From Nematopogon swammerdamellus (taxonomy: Eukaryota; Arthropoda; Insecta; Lepidoptera; Adelidae): a stretch of 64,000 nt of DNA. Within the stretch, counting starts at the first letter, position 1, and each line of letters opens with the position of its first letter. Made by a program: the position numbers and the translations under genes. The notes beneath the pieces are model-generated. The model was given only the letters and a program-made list of their open reading frames with translations, searched no databases and was not told the DNA's origin. The stretch lies in contig OX336343.1 in NCBI GenBank assembly GCA_946902875.1, positions 968,754-1,032,753 on the forward strand. Direction: 5' to 3'. Below, piece after piece: positions 31,736-43,130 of this stretch.

Positions 31736-32944
31736 GTTTTCATTAATATAATTTAATTGACTACTGTAATTCATAACTAATGTGATCTTCCCCAAAAATT
31801 AAACGAGCGAGTTACATAATATAATTAACGAACTAGTTGTATCATAGATTAACTGTACCGTTCATGCAACGTTGCCGCTTCGCTCTGCTCAAGAAGTGTA
31901 ATTTTACAACTGAGTGATGAATTTATAAATTTCTATACAAATGACAAATGACGATACTCTTAAATGCAAGACAACATAAGAATAAATAAATTTACAGTAT
32001 ATTTTCGTCAATAATTCCTCAAGTCAAGGCCCCGGACCTGTAGCTGTTTTGATATAATGAATTATGAAATTTGATACAAACGTAATGAGTAAATATAATG
32101 TAATATCCGAATTTTATAGAGTATCGACATACTCAGGCATGCCACAGTTTTGAGGATAGATGTAACTACATACATTATTACGCGTCTGTGTATTCATTTC
32201 GTGTATCGGCATACTCAGGCATGCCGCAGTTTTAAGGATAGATACGAAATAAACGAATGATGCTGGATGATTAATTATTTTTAAAAGTTTTTACGTTTTA
32301 TACGATCTGTTTTCGTGTAGTAGGTAATGTTTCGTTATAAAAATCCATGGAAAGTACATTATGTTGTACGTTTCAATATTTCTAGTAGATTTTGTTACAA
32401 TAGAATACAAAATACAAGTAATATGCACATTATTACCACTTTTTTACTCGAAAAATTGGGTTTACAGAATGCTTTATTTTTATAGTTTGACTCAAAATTT
32501 ACTTATTTTGTTTATTAAACTTTAAAGTTAAGCATTGACTCTTGCAAATGTATTACTCGTTTGGTAACGTAGGCACACTATGGTGTTTTATTTTTATTTT
32601 TAAAATAAGCAAGAAAAAAAAATTCAAATGTAAATAAAACGAAAAGCGGGACGTAGCGGGATGAGTTTTTTTTACAGTCGTGTCGGGGCTCATGTGTAGA
32701 ATACGTTTATGTAACTCACTACTCTAACAAATTTTAACATTTCGAGAAATATAATAAAAAGTGTCTATCTCCATACAACGAAATCAGATTCAGTCGATTA
32801 TCTCCGTAACCGTCAACTTTATAGAAAATCACGAAAGAATAAAAGCAGCTTGTATTTAGCCGACATATAAGATTCCGCAAAAAAAAAATCGAAATTCGAA
32901 AAAAAGTGTGCATGTCCACGTTTGTTAGGTATCGAACCAGAGTG

Positions 32945-32992
32945 CGGCGTAGGCTTAGTAATAGGCTTCCGTACGGGATACGGAAACCTAAA
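32945..32992 (+). repeat. Repeat C, right part
   Basis: It begins with the second CGGCG and continues GTACGGGATACGGAAACCTA. Confidence 0.8.
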
Positions 32993-34834
32993 AATTGCCC
33001 AATGCTGTCATGCTGTCATATGGATTACATAGCAGATTTTTCAAATTTGAACATCAAAATAACCAGGTATCCCATTAAATAGGTAACCGTCATCAATCAT
33101 CAATTCATCATACATAGGTACTGTCCATACTTGAAAGTGCCTTGGACCCCACTGATCTAGACATTTCTCGATGGATACACCACTGTTAGGATATTATGCG
33201 CCCAAAGATATCGGCCCTAACTTACTCATGTTTCCGAATGTCATTGTCCGACAAGAGAACGGATTTATATCGATCTCAAAAGCAGGCGTTACAGTTTTTC
33301 TATTTAATGTGTGTAAATCCAAAAACAAACACGAATTAAATTATTTGAAAATAAAATGTCCACACGAAAACATAACAGCCAAATTCAACTGGTTTGGGGT
33401 TTAGAAAAAACAATATGGAAAAAAGGCGCATATACTCTGGCGACAACTGACTCGTGGGCGACAAACTCGATTTGAAAGAGTCGAAACAAAAAATAAATGT
33501 CAAAATAAATGTAATGATTAGCATACAGCGACGACGCGGAGGCGCCCGCCGCCGTCGCCGACCCGTCGCGCTGTCCGGGTGTCGGGTTACTAATTTGACA
33601 CAACCAGCCTATGTTGTCGAACTAAAATCTTTTGGCGCCGCCAGGGCAAAAAATCTAGACCCCGCAGTGCGTGGCCGCCAAATGTTTTTCGACGAATTCG
33701 AATCCGCAAAATCCTACATTCAAATAAAGTCCTCGTTCAGAACACAGAAGTCACGAATAAATGTGTTTGACTGTCATGGTGTTCTGAAGTTGCATAATTA
33801 TATCTAAAAAATATTCAGAACAATATCAGCTCCCAACTATAACAACTTAAATGAAAACTAACGACGATAAAAGAATAGTCAACATCAACCTAAACTTGGA
33901 TTTTACATAAAGCAATGCAATCTAGAATCAATTACATCATTATGCTCATTTCCACGGGAACTACATCGGACAGATTATATCCGAGGGAACGCAGCCATAA
34001 TTCACAACGGATCTATTCACAATTCGAACGCACTCTGTCGAATCAAGATGATATGCGAATCAGAATCGGTCGAAAGAGCCGTTAGTCGGAAGCTAAGGCA
34101 TTGGTCAAATTATGACGTGATGAAGGAGAACCGGTCCCAGGACGCTGCCCTGTGGGACGCCAAGCGCGCGCCAAGCCGGCCTCGTTGGCAGTTTTATTTT
34201 GACAAATTATTGAGATCGGATTTCACTGCAAGATGTAACTGTTCAATCATTGCGTATTTTTAGGGTTCCGTAGGTTTTCAGTGTCGATGGCAATTTCTGC
34301 AACGCAGTTAACTTCTGTCTCCTAATTGCACCTTGAAACATTATTAATTTACAACAACATTAGAACTTCTCCCAAAGCCATGAACATGAAATTAAGGGCT
34401 ATAAAATTCAATGACTTTCGATGCAATGCGAAACCGTGCACTGCCTAGGTGTATTTCATGTTGATTAGATCATGTTGATTGAACTAAAGTACAAATTATA
34501 ATAAAGAGTTCGCGATTTCGCCGAAACAGTATATGAATACGTTTGGAATCAATTAATTGACCGTGTTCACGAAATTATCATTAGAAATTTTGTAAGTCGT
34601 GGAATCGTATGATTCATTAAAGGCCTCGCTTCGTTCAGTAGTAATCACGAAAAGAAGTCTGTTAATGGGCTCTACAAGCACTTCCTTGTACGCTTTACAA
34701 CTTAGTTTAACTTACATAGTTCACTGTGTGATCTTTCACACTTAAGACGACACATCTTAATCTACATGTTTAACGGTTAACACGCTTTACAAGTCCTCCT
34801 GTCTGCTTCTTCTTTGATAACTTTAATTTTATGT
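32993..34834. other. Unassigned stretch
   Basis: This is one of the longest stretches without a recognised repeat. ORFs of 77 aa (33171-33404), 117 aa (33454-33807) and 71 aa (34048-34263) on the plus strand are uncharacterised. The 117-aa one has an Arg-rich run (residues about 26-37) and may be chance. It would fall in the first intron of the minus-strand THAP gene at 40285. Confidence 0.35.
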
Positions 34835-34970
34835 TATCCGTCCAGTTCGATGTAGCCGGTGGTACGATCAAATGGAAGGACTACCATGGCACCTAGTTCA
34901 CCAAGATGTGATGGGCTGATATCACGTGTAATACTATACTGATGATGTAGTCAAATCTGGTTCCATAAAA
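34835..34970 (+). mobile_element. SINE-B 3' fragment, diverged
   Basis: It runs from a CGTCCAGTTCGATGTAGCCGG motif to the TTCCATAAAA tail. Confidence 0.65.
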
Positions 34971-35003
34971 TAAATTCTGAAGGAGACAATAAAAATATCC
35001 CTT

Positions 35004-35221
35004 CTTTTTTTTATGGAAACTGACACGGCTGGCTACATCACCTACAACATCCGTGATGTCAGCCCATAACATCGGGTGAACTTGGTGCCACGTCAGTGCT
35101 TCCCTTCGGTCGTGGCGGCTACACTGAACTGGACGGAAAACACAAACTATTTACATAGCCGTTTCGACCGACCTTTCATTCAGTTCGGTGGTATCAACCC
35201 GGGCGGGTTAAACCCTACCAC
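35004..35221 (-). mobile_element. SINE-B, head missing
   Basis: The A tail is at 35004-35011. The body is truncated at the CCTACCACC site, where LINE sequence begins. Confidence 0.8.
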
Positions 35222-35420
35222 CCCTTCCCACATATTTCCCCTCAAGCACAATATCGGGTGACTGGAGGAAAATTGGAGAGGCGTATGTCAAGCAGTGGAC
35301 GCATACACGATCACTGACTAACTGATAATCTTGGGTCCGTCAAGAGAGGCGTGAATAGGCACCTGTCAGGCCGGCGTGGCAATTGCAACCCCCGCGTGCG
35401 ACGGAATGTCTATTGAGTGT
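35222..35420 (+). pseudogene. LINE ORF2 C-terminal fragment split by an RTE tail
   Basis: CCCACATATTTCCCCTCAAG to AATATCGGG encodes the PxxxFPSKYxLG region. After 75 bp of RTE tail (35259-35333), AATCTTGGGTCCGTCAAGAG resumes as LGSVKRGVNRHLSGR and stops at YW-position TAG-equivalent TGA near 35415. Confidence 0.6.
35259..35333 (+). mobile_element. RTE-type LINE tail insertion
   Basis: It encodes DWRKIGEAYVKQWTHTR then a degenerate (CTGA)n tail. Near-identical AATMTYGGG on both sides is compatible with a short target duplication. Confidence 0.65.
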
Positions 35421-36505
35421 CCAAGTCGTTAAACACCTTATGGGTAAAACAAAAATACATATTGACAAGTCTTGCATAATGTACATGTCAGTAAAATGTA
35501 GGTATAAATAAATAAATAGAAGTGTTCTATACCTGCGTTTCTTATTATTAAGCTGTCATTCGAAAGCTTTGCCACAAATTAGCAATTTACCATTATATGG
35601 AACCGCCGCCCGTTGCACACGCCATACATACATCGCGCTTTCTATAAAATTACCTACAGTCTAAGTTTTCTCACTAACAGGCTTTTCATAATGTTCATCT
35701 AATCACTGAGCCAGTTTAACAAGACGATATAATTGTGGTGGTTTTAATGTTTCCCTCTTGATTCCTAGTTCGTCTACATATGTAGACCTTTCTAGACAAT
35801 TGCGAAAAGTATTGTATATCCGAAAGTTGATTGATAAATTAAATTTGATTGATTTATAAATTAAACACTTTAGAGAAAGACTATTCTGAGGTAAACAATT
35901 GATTTTTCTGCCGTTTCAGTCTCAGTGCTTAGTGCATTTGGAAAACAATTATGGATATTGCTATATCTTTTCGAATAATTCTAATCACAGCTTTATTCAC
36001 TAAATGTAGATGTAGCCAATTAGTACACTTGAGTAATGCTGTTTCAAATCAACTAGAATTATTTCTCTTTTGCTTTTTTAAATCGTCTTTTCATTTTGGT
36101 TACTCTATCTTTAGTAATAAACTCTAAATTGTCATTTTGAAAGAAGCTTTCCCTATTTAGAGAAATTTCATTTTGGACAATATCGAGTCCGCAATCTATG
36201 ACTTTTTTTACCTACATATTACAGTCACTTTAAATATTTTAGATTCGGTCGTCCGTCCCCGTTTTAGTGAATTAATAATTCATCGCCTTTGTCGGAGTCA
36301 CAGATGCTTTCTTCTTTTCCCACCAGTTTTTGTACATTATCGCCTACGGTTGACCTGCGCTGCGAATGATTCAGACACTTATCATAAACAGTAAAACCAA
36401 CTCTCACCGTTAATCAAACAGCCTAGTTTTGGTATTTTATATTTGGGACCGCTGCTGTGCTATATTGTGTGGCATAGAACTCATAAAATCATTTATACAT
36501 GCATA
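35421..36505. other. AT-rich stretch, nothing recognised
   Basis: No families were recognised and no ORFs have recognisable motifs. Confidence 0.45.
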
Positions 36506-36890
36506 GCGTCACGCCTGTTTCCCGGTGGGGTAGGCAGAGACAACGGATCTCCACGTGCCACGATCCTGACACACCTCTGCCGCCTCTTCCACTCCCATAA
36601 TGTTCTTCATGCATGCTCGTCGGTTACGGGTACTAAGCACTTGCCCCTTTTTGAGCACATGCCCGATCTGGTCCAGGTACGTGCGTCTAGGGCGACCCTT
36701 CCCGACTCTTCCACTCACATTTGCTTTATAAATTTCTTTCGTTAGTCTCCTATCATCCATTCTTCCAACATGACCGAACCACCGAAGCATCCCTTTCTCA
36801 ATCCTTGTCACTATATCTTCTTTCAACCCACAGCGCTCTCGCACTACACTATTTCTCAATCTATCTTTCATTGTAACTCCGCACATACTC
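36506..36890 (-). pseudogene. LINE ORF2 C-terminal fragment, 125 codons open
   Basis: The minus-strand frame (36886 to 36509) reads DRLRNSVVRERCGL, MLRWFGHVGRMDDRRLTKEI, GKGRPRRTYLDQIG, NRRACMK and VVSAYPTGKQA, then stops. This is the familiar endonuclease-reverse transcriptase C-terminus of insect LINEs. It is open over its length but lacks the catalytic domains. Confidence 0.85.
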
Positions 36891-37014
36891 CTTATGTAAA
36901 AAGAAAACCAGGATTTCTGTTTATTTATGTTGGTAAATGTTTATGAACGGATCTTTCTTGTTATATGTAGGTAATGTATTGTATATCTAGTTAGGTAGAG
37001 CAAGGATACGTTAG

Positions 37015-37277
37015 TTTTTTGTTTTTTTATGGAAACTGACACGCTTGGCTACATCACCTACAACATCGGTGACGTCAGCCCATAACACCGGGTCAACTAG
37101 ATGCCATGTCAGCGCTTCCCTTCAATCGTGCCGGCTACACTGAACTGGACGGAAAACACAAACTATTCACATAGCCGTTTCGACCGACGTTTCATTCAGT
37201 GCGGTGGTACCAACCCGGGCGGATTGAACCCTACCACCAAGTAAGGTAAGAAGGGAAGGGACCTACAGTTTAACGTA
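37015..37277 (-). mobile_element. SINE-B, head missing
   Basis: The A tail is at 37015-37027; the body ends near the CTACAGTTTAACG motif. Confidence 0.8.
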
Positions 37278-37524
37278 CAGTTTACAGTAGTTAGGTAGAG
37301 TTGGAGTTTAATTGGGTACATTCATAATTTTTTAGGTTTGCGTAGAATAAAACGAATTTATAAATTAATGAAAACATAAAATCCTAAATCGCAAGATCAA
37401 ATGGCGCGTAGCGGGATTATCCTCTGATTTCGTATAGTTTCACTAATCTTAGGATTATCGTGGGATTATCTCGCAGATACAGAAGAAGAGGTTATATATT
37501 TCCGTGAAGTATCTGAATCGGAGG

Positions 37525-37625
37525 ATAATACTGTGGAGAGTAGCCGGGAGTGCATGGATGAGAAGAGAGGAAGACCGCGTGTGGTGGCGTACCTTGGTAG
37601 AAGCCTACGTCCAGCAGTGGACCGA
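37525..37625 (+). pseudogene. RTE-type LINE tail
   Basis: It encodes AWMRREEDRVWWRTLVEAYV then QQWTDKG and a stop. It is 5'-truncated and abuts repeat F. Confidence 0.7.
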
Positions 37626-37627
37626 TA

Positions 37628-37980
37628 AGGGCTGATGCATACATATCACACACGCTGATTCCCGACAATCGGGAGTAAGCAGAATAATCGTTGCTGTGCT
37701 GCAAGAACTCCGGTAAATTACAGCACCACACCGTCCACCACGTTTCGCAAAGTATTCGGACAAGATATCAAGCAGCCTGTAAGGCACGAAGGAAGACCCA
37801 CCTGCTGCATGACTCGGTGGAAGTACCGTGCCAAGGTGAGAGGTGCCGAGCCTGTCGCCCTTTAGCACGGCATCTTGCCCTTATCCCTTAGTCGCCTTTT
37901 GCGACATGCACGGGGAGAGATGCAGTGGGGATGTTCTTTTTTACGTACCGGCCCCACGCGTTACTGGGCTGATGGCTACA
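37628..37980 (+). repeat. Repeat F copy
   Basis: It runs from CATACATATCACACACGCTG to CCGGCCCCACGCGTTAC. Confidence 0.78.
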
Positions 37981-38142
37981 AAGGCTGATAATCGCGCCTA
38001 TATACCTAAGTGTGTAATTTCATTTTGCTTAAAATAATGTCTCCTTTTGGCCTCGCCGCCCCCGTAGTAGTCAGATAAAAATGTATCGACAATGCTAAGA
38101 GCAATAGGCTATAATATAGCTTTAGTTAGTTTGTTCTATCGT

Positions 38143-38531
38143 TTTTTTTATGGTAACTGACACGGTTGGCTACATCACCTACTACTTCCGTAATGTCACC
38201 CCATAACAACTTGGTGAACTACGTGCCATATCAGTGCTTCCCTTCGATCGTGCCGGCTACACTGAACTGGTCGGAAAAAACGAACTATTTACACGGCCGT
38301 TTCAACCGACCTTTCATTAAGTGCGGTGGTACTAAGCCGGGCGGGTTAAACCGAGGGTTAAACCCTCTAATAAGGTAAGAAGGGAAGGGACCTACAGTTT
38401 TACGTGGAATCCGAACCGCGGTCAGCCTCCAACGGTCAAGCGGTCACTCATCCAACTACTGACCGCGCCCAGGTGTGCTTATGACCACGACCGACAGGCG
38501 ACTGACCGCACCACTGAGCTACCGAGGCTGA
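38143..38531 (-). mobile_element. SINE-B, full length
   Basis: All parts are present: A tail, body, 5S-like block (about 38445-38475) and A-box (about 38510-38525). Confidence 0.85.
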
Positions 38532-38907
38532 CGATTCCTATTTGTCATGTGCCAACAAACTGTCTTACACTTAGGTGTGATATGGATACGGTATTGTCAT
38601 AATGTTAGTCAGTCGGTGATAATAATTAATGACTGGTTATGGAGACGGTAAAGATAGATAACGGAATGTTGATTTTCATACGCTTGGGTTATTTTATTAT
38701 TTATTCTTCACTGTTTTATTATTGTCTTTAGTAATCTTATGGGCTTATTAACTGTGAGGTGTGCCGTGTGTTTTTGTGTGAAATTACCTATTGCGGTTTT
38801 ATTGACGGGCGTCAATAAAACCCTCTTTTCGCTTTTAAATTGTTTATGTGTGTTATATTATGTGTTATATTAATAAAGAATTATATTTTACCAATTAATT
38901 CAATAAA
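38532..38907. other. AT-rich stretch
   Basis: A short inverted pair GGTTTTATTGACG / CGTCAATAAAACC lies at 38796-38822; it is hairpin-like but has no U-tract context that would suggest function. Confidence 0.45.
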
Positions 38908-39151
38908 TCCTTATCCTTACCTATAATAAAATCCAACGTCTGCTTTCTGTCTGAGTGTCTGAGTGTCTGAGTGTATGTCTGTCTGTCCGCTTATAACTCG
39001 AGAACCACTGAACCGATTTTAATAAAACAAAATTCTACGGATAGCTTGATTCTTCCCATCAACTATAGGCTACTTACTATCACGCTAAATGGCTTATGAG
39101 GTTAGCAGTGAAGTGAAATATGAGAGCGGGCGGAGCCGCGGGCACAGCTGG
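38908..39151 (+). mobile_element. Helitron-like non-autonomous element
   Basis: It starts TCCTTATCCTTACCTATAAT and ends at CACAGCTGG followed by T. Extra (GAGTGTCT)n units expand its 5' region (38955-38985). Confidence 0.72.
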
Positions 39152-39377
39152 TACTTTATATTATTAGATCATGAAACTTTGCATAATAACTGATCTTAAT
39201 ATAAAGCATGGTCCTATATGTTTTACATTAATAAAATAACCATTATTTTCACAGTAAAAAAGAATTACCTAAAATATAGAGCATTGCACACAATTTTATT
39301 AGAATACCTGTCCGATAATAGCGTAGTTCACCCTAATAATACAATCGTTTTGACCTCACTACCCTAATCACGAGATT

Positions 39378-39518
39378 TAACCTACTACGCTACTACGCCG
39401 TGCTCTCCGCATCATTTTGTATGGAGAAACAAAGTTCGCAAATCTATCACTAGAGGCGCTGCTCCGTTTCTCCGTACAAAATGATGCGGAGAGCACGGCG
39501 TAGTAGCGTAGTAGGTTA
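39378..39518. mobile_element. Hairpin element with 53-bp arms
   Basis: TAACCTACTACGCTACTACG starts the left arm (39378-39430), which pairs with 39466-39518 with one visible mismatch; the loop is 35 bp. Confidence 0.8.
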
Positions 39519-40187
39519 AGGTACACGTGTGACAGCAAGCGCTAGCACAGAATAGAAAAGAGTACTCCGTACAGAAGCTGCTCTGTACAAACACTCACAA
39601 AGAAATAGCTACTCTGCGACGACGCGATAAAGTACAAATTGAATCGCACAGAGCTGCATGCCTAAACACGATAACTGCCTACATTTCGCTTCTCTTTCTG
39701 TCGTGTAACTCTATCTCGAAAGCGCGTCGTTCAGCGCGTCTAAGGGCTGTGTCACAGAATAGAAAAGAGTACTGTGTGAATAGAAAAGAGAGCTGTGTCT
39801 TTGTGCTGTCTTATTGTGAGGAATAAAATGAAGATGATACCTACCAACTTTTATCGTTCTAGCTACCAACGATACGATATTTAGGTACGGCAAATTCATG
39901 CGAACAAATTCATGCATGCGTTAGCGTCACAATTAGTTTCTCACATCGAAGCGTGCATTGCGTGCAACCTTCCAGTGATAGTTTTGTTTGATCAATAAAT
40001 TTAATGATCAATGATCATCTACAATGTACCTATTATCCTTATAGGAATTAGGCCATACACACCACGCTGTTCGGCGTACTAATGTTATTGGCAATATAAT
40101 AATATCATTTTAAATCAATGACCTCCTACTATATGAATAAATAAATTACCAGAAATAAATCAAAATGCTACTAAACAAAATACTTAC
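39519..40187. other. Unassigned stretch
   Basis: CACAGAATAGAAAAGAGTAC occurs at about 39545 and 39752. This interval would be the start of the first intron of the THAP gene. Confidence 0.4.
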
Positions 40188-40285
40188 CTTTCTTCGTCTC
40201 TCGGCAATGAAAAAAAAGACAAGTTTTCATTTGTCTGTTGACTTTTGCACCCGTCCACTGCACAATAATTACGTGATTTGGACAT
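40188..40285 (-). CDS. First coding exon of a second THAP-domain gene (partial)
   Basis: The minus-strand ATG at 40285 (AGAAAATG context) opens 32 codons: MSKSRNYCAVDGCKSQQ, then FFSLPRDEE and a split Arg codon. A GTAAGTA donor follows at 40187-40181 (phase 2). YCAVxGCxSxx...FxFSLPRDxER is a clear first half of a THAP C2CH zinc finger (Cys8, Cys13). The C-x2-H half and the AVPTIF-like end of the domain must be in a later exon at lower coordinates, not identified. It has the same strand, the same intron phase and the same break inside the THAP fold as the exon at 10548, but the sequences are not close, so it is not a recent duplicate. Confidence 0.72.
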
Positions 40286-40480
40286 TTTCTAAATTCGAAA
40301 GCGCCACGCGCCCGGTCTGGCTGGATAGCGGCAGCCCACTGTTAATTGTAGATTAGTCGGTACGCCAAGCGGTAGGCATTTAACTCGCGACCTTGAGCGA
40401 GTGACGAAGGCCTGGCGCTAGTGACCGAGCGAGATAGAGAGTGAGATGACGCGGAGAAATAGACACGAAATTTAATATAA
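40286..40480 (-). promoter_or_regulatory. 5' UTR/promoter region of the second THAP gene
   Basis: The upstream region on the minus strand is CG-enriched (GACCGGGCGCGTGGCGC at about 40296-40315) with no TATA box. The start site is not defined. Confidence 0.3.
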
Positions 40481-40538
40481 ATTCGAGCTGACTGAGGTAA
40501 TTTTCCATTTGTACTGCGTTCTACCCTTCGTTCATAAA

Positions 40539-40989
40539 TGAGGAGCTGTCAATCAAAACTAACCAATTCCATAAAATTAAAGTTTACATTAGAGCCAAAA
40601 AACTGAAACACCTTTAAGGAAGCAAAAATTGGTTATTGTATAAATGCAGTGTGGTACTGAAAGCCACTCTGATTAATGGTAGCCTTTCAGTTTATAGCGT
40701 CTGCTTGTCATGTCATTGGTCACCTTGTTTGCAAACATTTCACTTATCAGAAATTTCTATGCGAATCTGTTAAGTTTTGATTGAACAATATTTTATGGAG
40801 TTTCGAGAGGGCACCTTTTTTATGGAATTATGATCGAAAACGGTGTTTTCCGTGCTACTTTTAAAATACTTCTGGACAGTTTTGATTAAAAATGATGATT
40901 GGGATCGATGGATCTATGAGTTTCGAACCCTAAAAAAAAAACACTTTGGTCGGAAGTGGAATTGGTTAGTTTTGATTGATAGCTCCTGA
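40539..40989. mobile_element. DNA-transposon-like element with 32-bp terminal inverted repeats
   Basis: AGGAGCTGTCAATCAAAACT at 40541 and its near-perfect reverse complement at 40957-40989 (one mismatch) bound about 450 bp without an ORF. No target duplication is clear, so the superfamily is open. It lies just upstream of the THAP exon. Confidence 0.7.
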
Positions 40990-41280
40990 ATACATTCAAT
41001 ATTTTTCGACAGTTCACTAAAAGCTTACGTAAAACACGAACAGCGCAACTCTGTACCTTGCAGTTTGCAGTAGCAGTTGGTGGTAAGTTCGCTAGCCTCC
41101 GGAGGCTGCGGTAACGTGATACGAGCCCCGTCTGTCTTTAGCTAAGTCTCTATTCAGCTAGACGGCTAATTGAAAGCAAGTTCGGCTCACATTGTACGTC
41201 CCGAGGGCGAAACTTTAAGATTATAGTCTGTCGAGAGAATTGTGACATTGAAATCAACATAAATGAAATTAATGAAATGA
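40990..41280. other. Unassigned stretch
   Basis: Nothing was recognised. Confidence 0.4.
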
Positions 41281-41420
41281 AAATATAATTTATGGTTCAC
41301 CATTATGTAAAAGGGTCACAGAAGGCGAGTTTAATGCCTTGCGGCATTCTTTACGAACTAACTTTTGGAATGTGGAAAAAGCGTAGGAGTGGACAACGCA
41401 GTGCTAAATAAAGTACGATA
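41281..41420 (-). repeat. LINE 3'-UTR fragment
   Basis: AATGCCTTGCGGCATTCTTT and the TTTTGGAATGTGGAAAAAGC region match the 3' UTR of the LINE fragment at 60186-60871. Confidence 0.65.
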
Positions 41421-41478
41421 TGAAACATAAATACATAACTCATATAGATTACTAGCATACCTATACAAATTGTACAAT

Positions 41479-41839
41479 ATGGCTTCTCATGCGAGAGGTC
41501 CGGGGTTCAAATCCGGTCGGTGTGTACAAATAAGTTTCTTCTGACGAAAAAAATTACGTGTATACCTACACCTGCTGCTTGACCGTTCGGAACCGGTGTA
41601 AAACTGTAGGTCCCTTCCCTTGTGCCTTACAAGGTGGTAGGCTCAAATTATAGCCGACTGGGTTGGTACCACCGTACTGGATGTACGATGTCCGCATAGC
41701 AACCTCTGTTGTGTTCTCCTCTAGTCCAGTATAGCCAGCAATCCAGGAAAGTCTCCGGTATGGCACCTACCTTCTCGGAGGTGATATTGGCTGGTCAAAG
41801 CACGTGCTTTGGCCCCTCCGTAGGATTACATAAAAAAAA
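41479..41839 (+). mobile_element. SINE-A, 5'-truncated within the head
   Basis: The A-box is missing; the B-box (GGTTCAAATCC), body and A tail are present. Confidence 0.83.
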
Positions 41840-41857
41840 CATCCTTATACATTTGTT

Positions 41858-41975
41858 TATGGAACTTGACACGGCAGTGATGTCAGCTTGTCACTACGTA
41901 GATTCTGTCAGCAGTAGGTGCGATATCAGCGGTATCCTTTCGTTGTGCCGACCTAACTGAACAGGAGCGGAAAAC
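41858..41975 (-). mobile_element. SINE-B fragment, degraded
   Basis: TTTATGGAACTTGACACGGC begins it; large parts of the body are deleted. Confidence 0.5.
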
Positions 41976-42840
41976 ATTGTGCATTCATTTTGCTGCAAGA
42001 ATTTGCAAACGGATCGTAAATGAAAGGGGGTCGTTCATGAAAATTATCAAATTAAATAACTGTTCCTCTTATAAAAAATGTGGGATGGTTGAAAACAAAG
42101 ACGCAGATCTCCATCATAAGGGCAGTTTCAACGAGAATCAGGGCCACACGTAGAAAAATAAACAGATGGGTGGGGCTAGAAGACGGCGCTGGCTTATTTT
42201 CTACCGAAGAATAAGACTTAAGTATAAAAGTGAAATGTTGTAAAATTTTAGTTTTAGAATCACCCTTAAAATTTTGGTAGTCAGCTGTACATCCGAATTT
42301 ATTTCTTTATTTATTTATTTATTTATAATGCATCCATTATTAGTGTCTGTGTACACTCGGACAAGTCATAGTGTATTTAAAAATAATGTTAAAATGTAGT
42401 ATTGTGCATCGAGCAAAAAATAGCCTTCGTCCAGTACAAAATGGTTAAAAAAGTTTCAATAATACTGTGGTTTGAAGCGAACAGTAAACATACACTAGAA
42501 TATCTTATTAGCTACCTACTTAAAACTAAACTTAAGTACAATAAATAAAGATGTGTAAACAACAATGATAAGTAATAAAAAACTACACACTGATCTAACA
42601 TTTCGCCGATTCTCTCCAACTTCACAATATGCTGGTCCGACTTCAGTAGAACTTGGGAAAGGCTTCGTTCGAATAATATCTGTAAACTGCATAAGGCTGT
42701 CTCTTCCTCCTGAGGGAGGAGGGAGGCGTGATGGGGTTTGGTCTCTTTATACCTATGCACACATGTTTGACTGCATGCATAATATATCTGTGATTGTCTA
42801 TGTCAAAATGTTTACAGTACAGCTTAAGAACTAACAGTTT
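41976..42840. other. Unassigned stretch with (TTTA)n
   Basis: A (TTTA)n run lies at 42303-42328. ORFs at 42512-42760 (minus) and 42565-42834 (plus) overlap and have no known domain. Confidence 0.4.
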
Positions 42841-42859
42841 TCTCTATCTCTACTCTCTA

Positions 42860-43056
42860 TCTCTACTTCTTATAAAAGAGAGCGTCTTTCTGTATCCATG
42901 AAATGTTTGAAGTAAACTCCGGAACCACTGAAGAGATTTTGATGCGGTTTGCGCCAATGCAAAGAGTAGTTCTTGAGGCTCAAAATATATTTGCGTTTAA
43001 ATCGGATTTGCTATTAAAACTAGTCTACCGCAAGCGAAGCCGCGGGCAAAAGCTAG
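42860..43056 (+). mobile_element. Helitron-like element, repeat G type
   Basis: It runs from CTACTTCTTATAAAAGAGAG to GCGAAGCCGCGGGC and AAAAGCTAG followed by T. A reverse fragment of the same 3' end lies at 43100-43130. Confidence 0.6.
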
Positions 43057-43130
43057 TAGAAAATAAAACCAAATCGAGTGTCAAACTTTTAAATTATTGG
43101 CCCGCGGCTTCGTTCGCGGCATTGTTGGTT

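Larger units (their letters stand above)
29809..32944. mobile_element. Transib-like non-autonomous foldback, 3136 bp
   Basis: The ends are CACTCTGGTTCGATACCTAM in inverted orientation. Subterminal arms are about 930 bp long (29809 to about 30740; about 32010 to 32944). The flanking duplication is 5-bp CGGCG. Known Transib elements duplicate 5 bp of consensus CGNCG and begin with a CAC heptamer like that of RAG signal sequences. No transposase is seen; short ORFs in the arms (29834-30019 and its mirror) look spurious. The 1.27-kb middle holds a repeat F copy and a LINE tail, acquired later. Confidence 0.8.

Noticed and set aside
33454..33807. 117-aa ORF with an Arg-rich run as a possible gene
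   Set aside because: There is no domain, no start context or neighbouring exon, and similar-sized chance ORFs occur throughout the window.
36443..36745. 100-aa plus-strand ORF
   Set aside because: It is the antisense shadow of the LINE C-terminal fragment at 36509-36886 on the minus strand.
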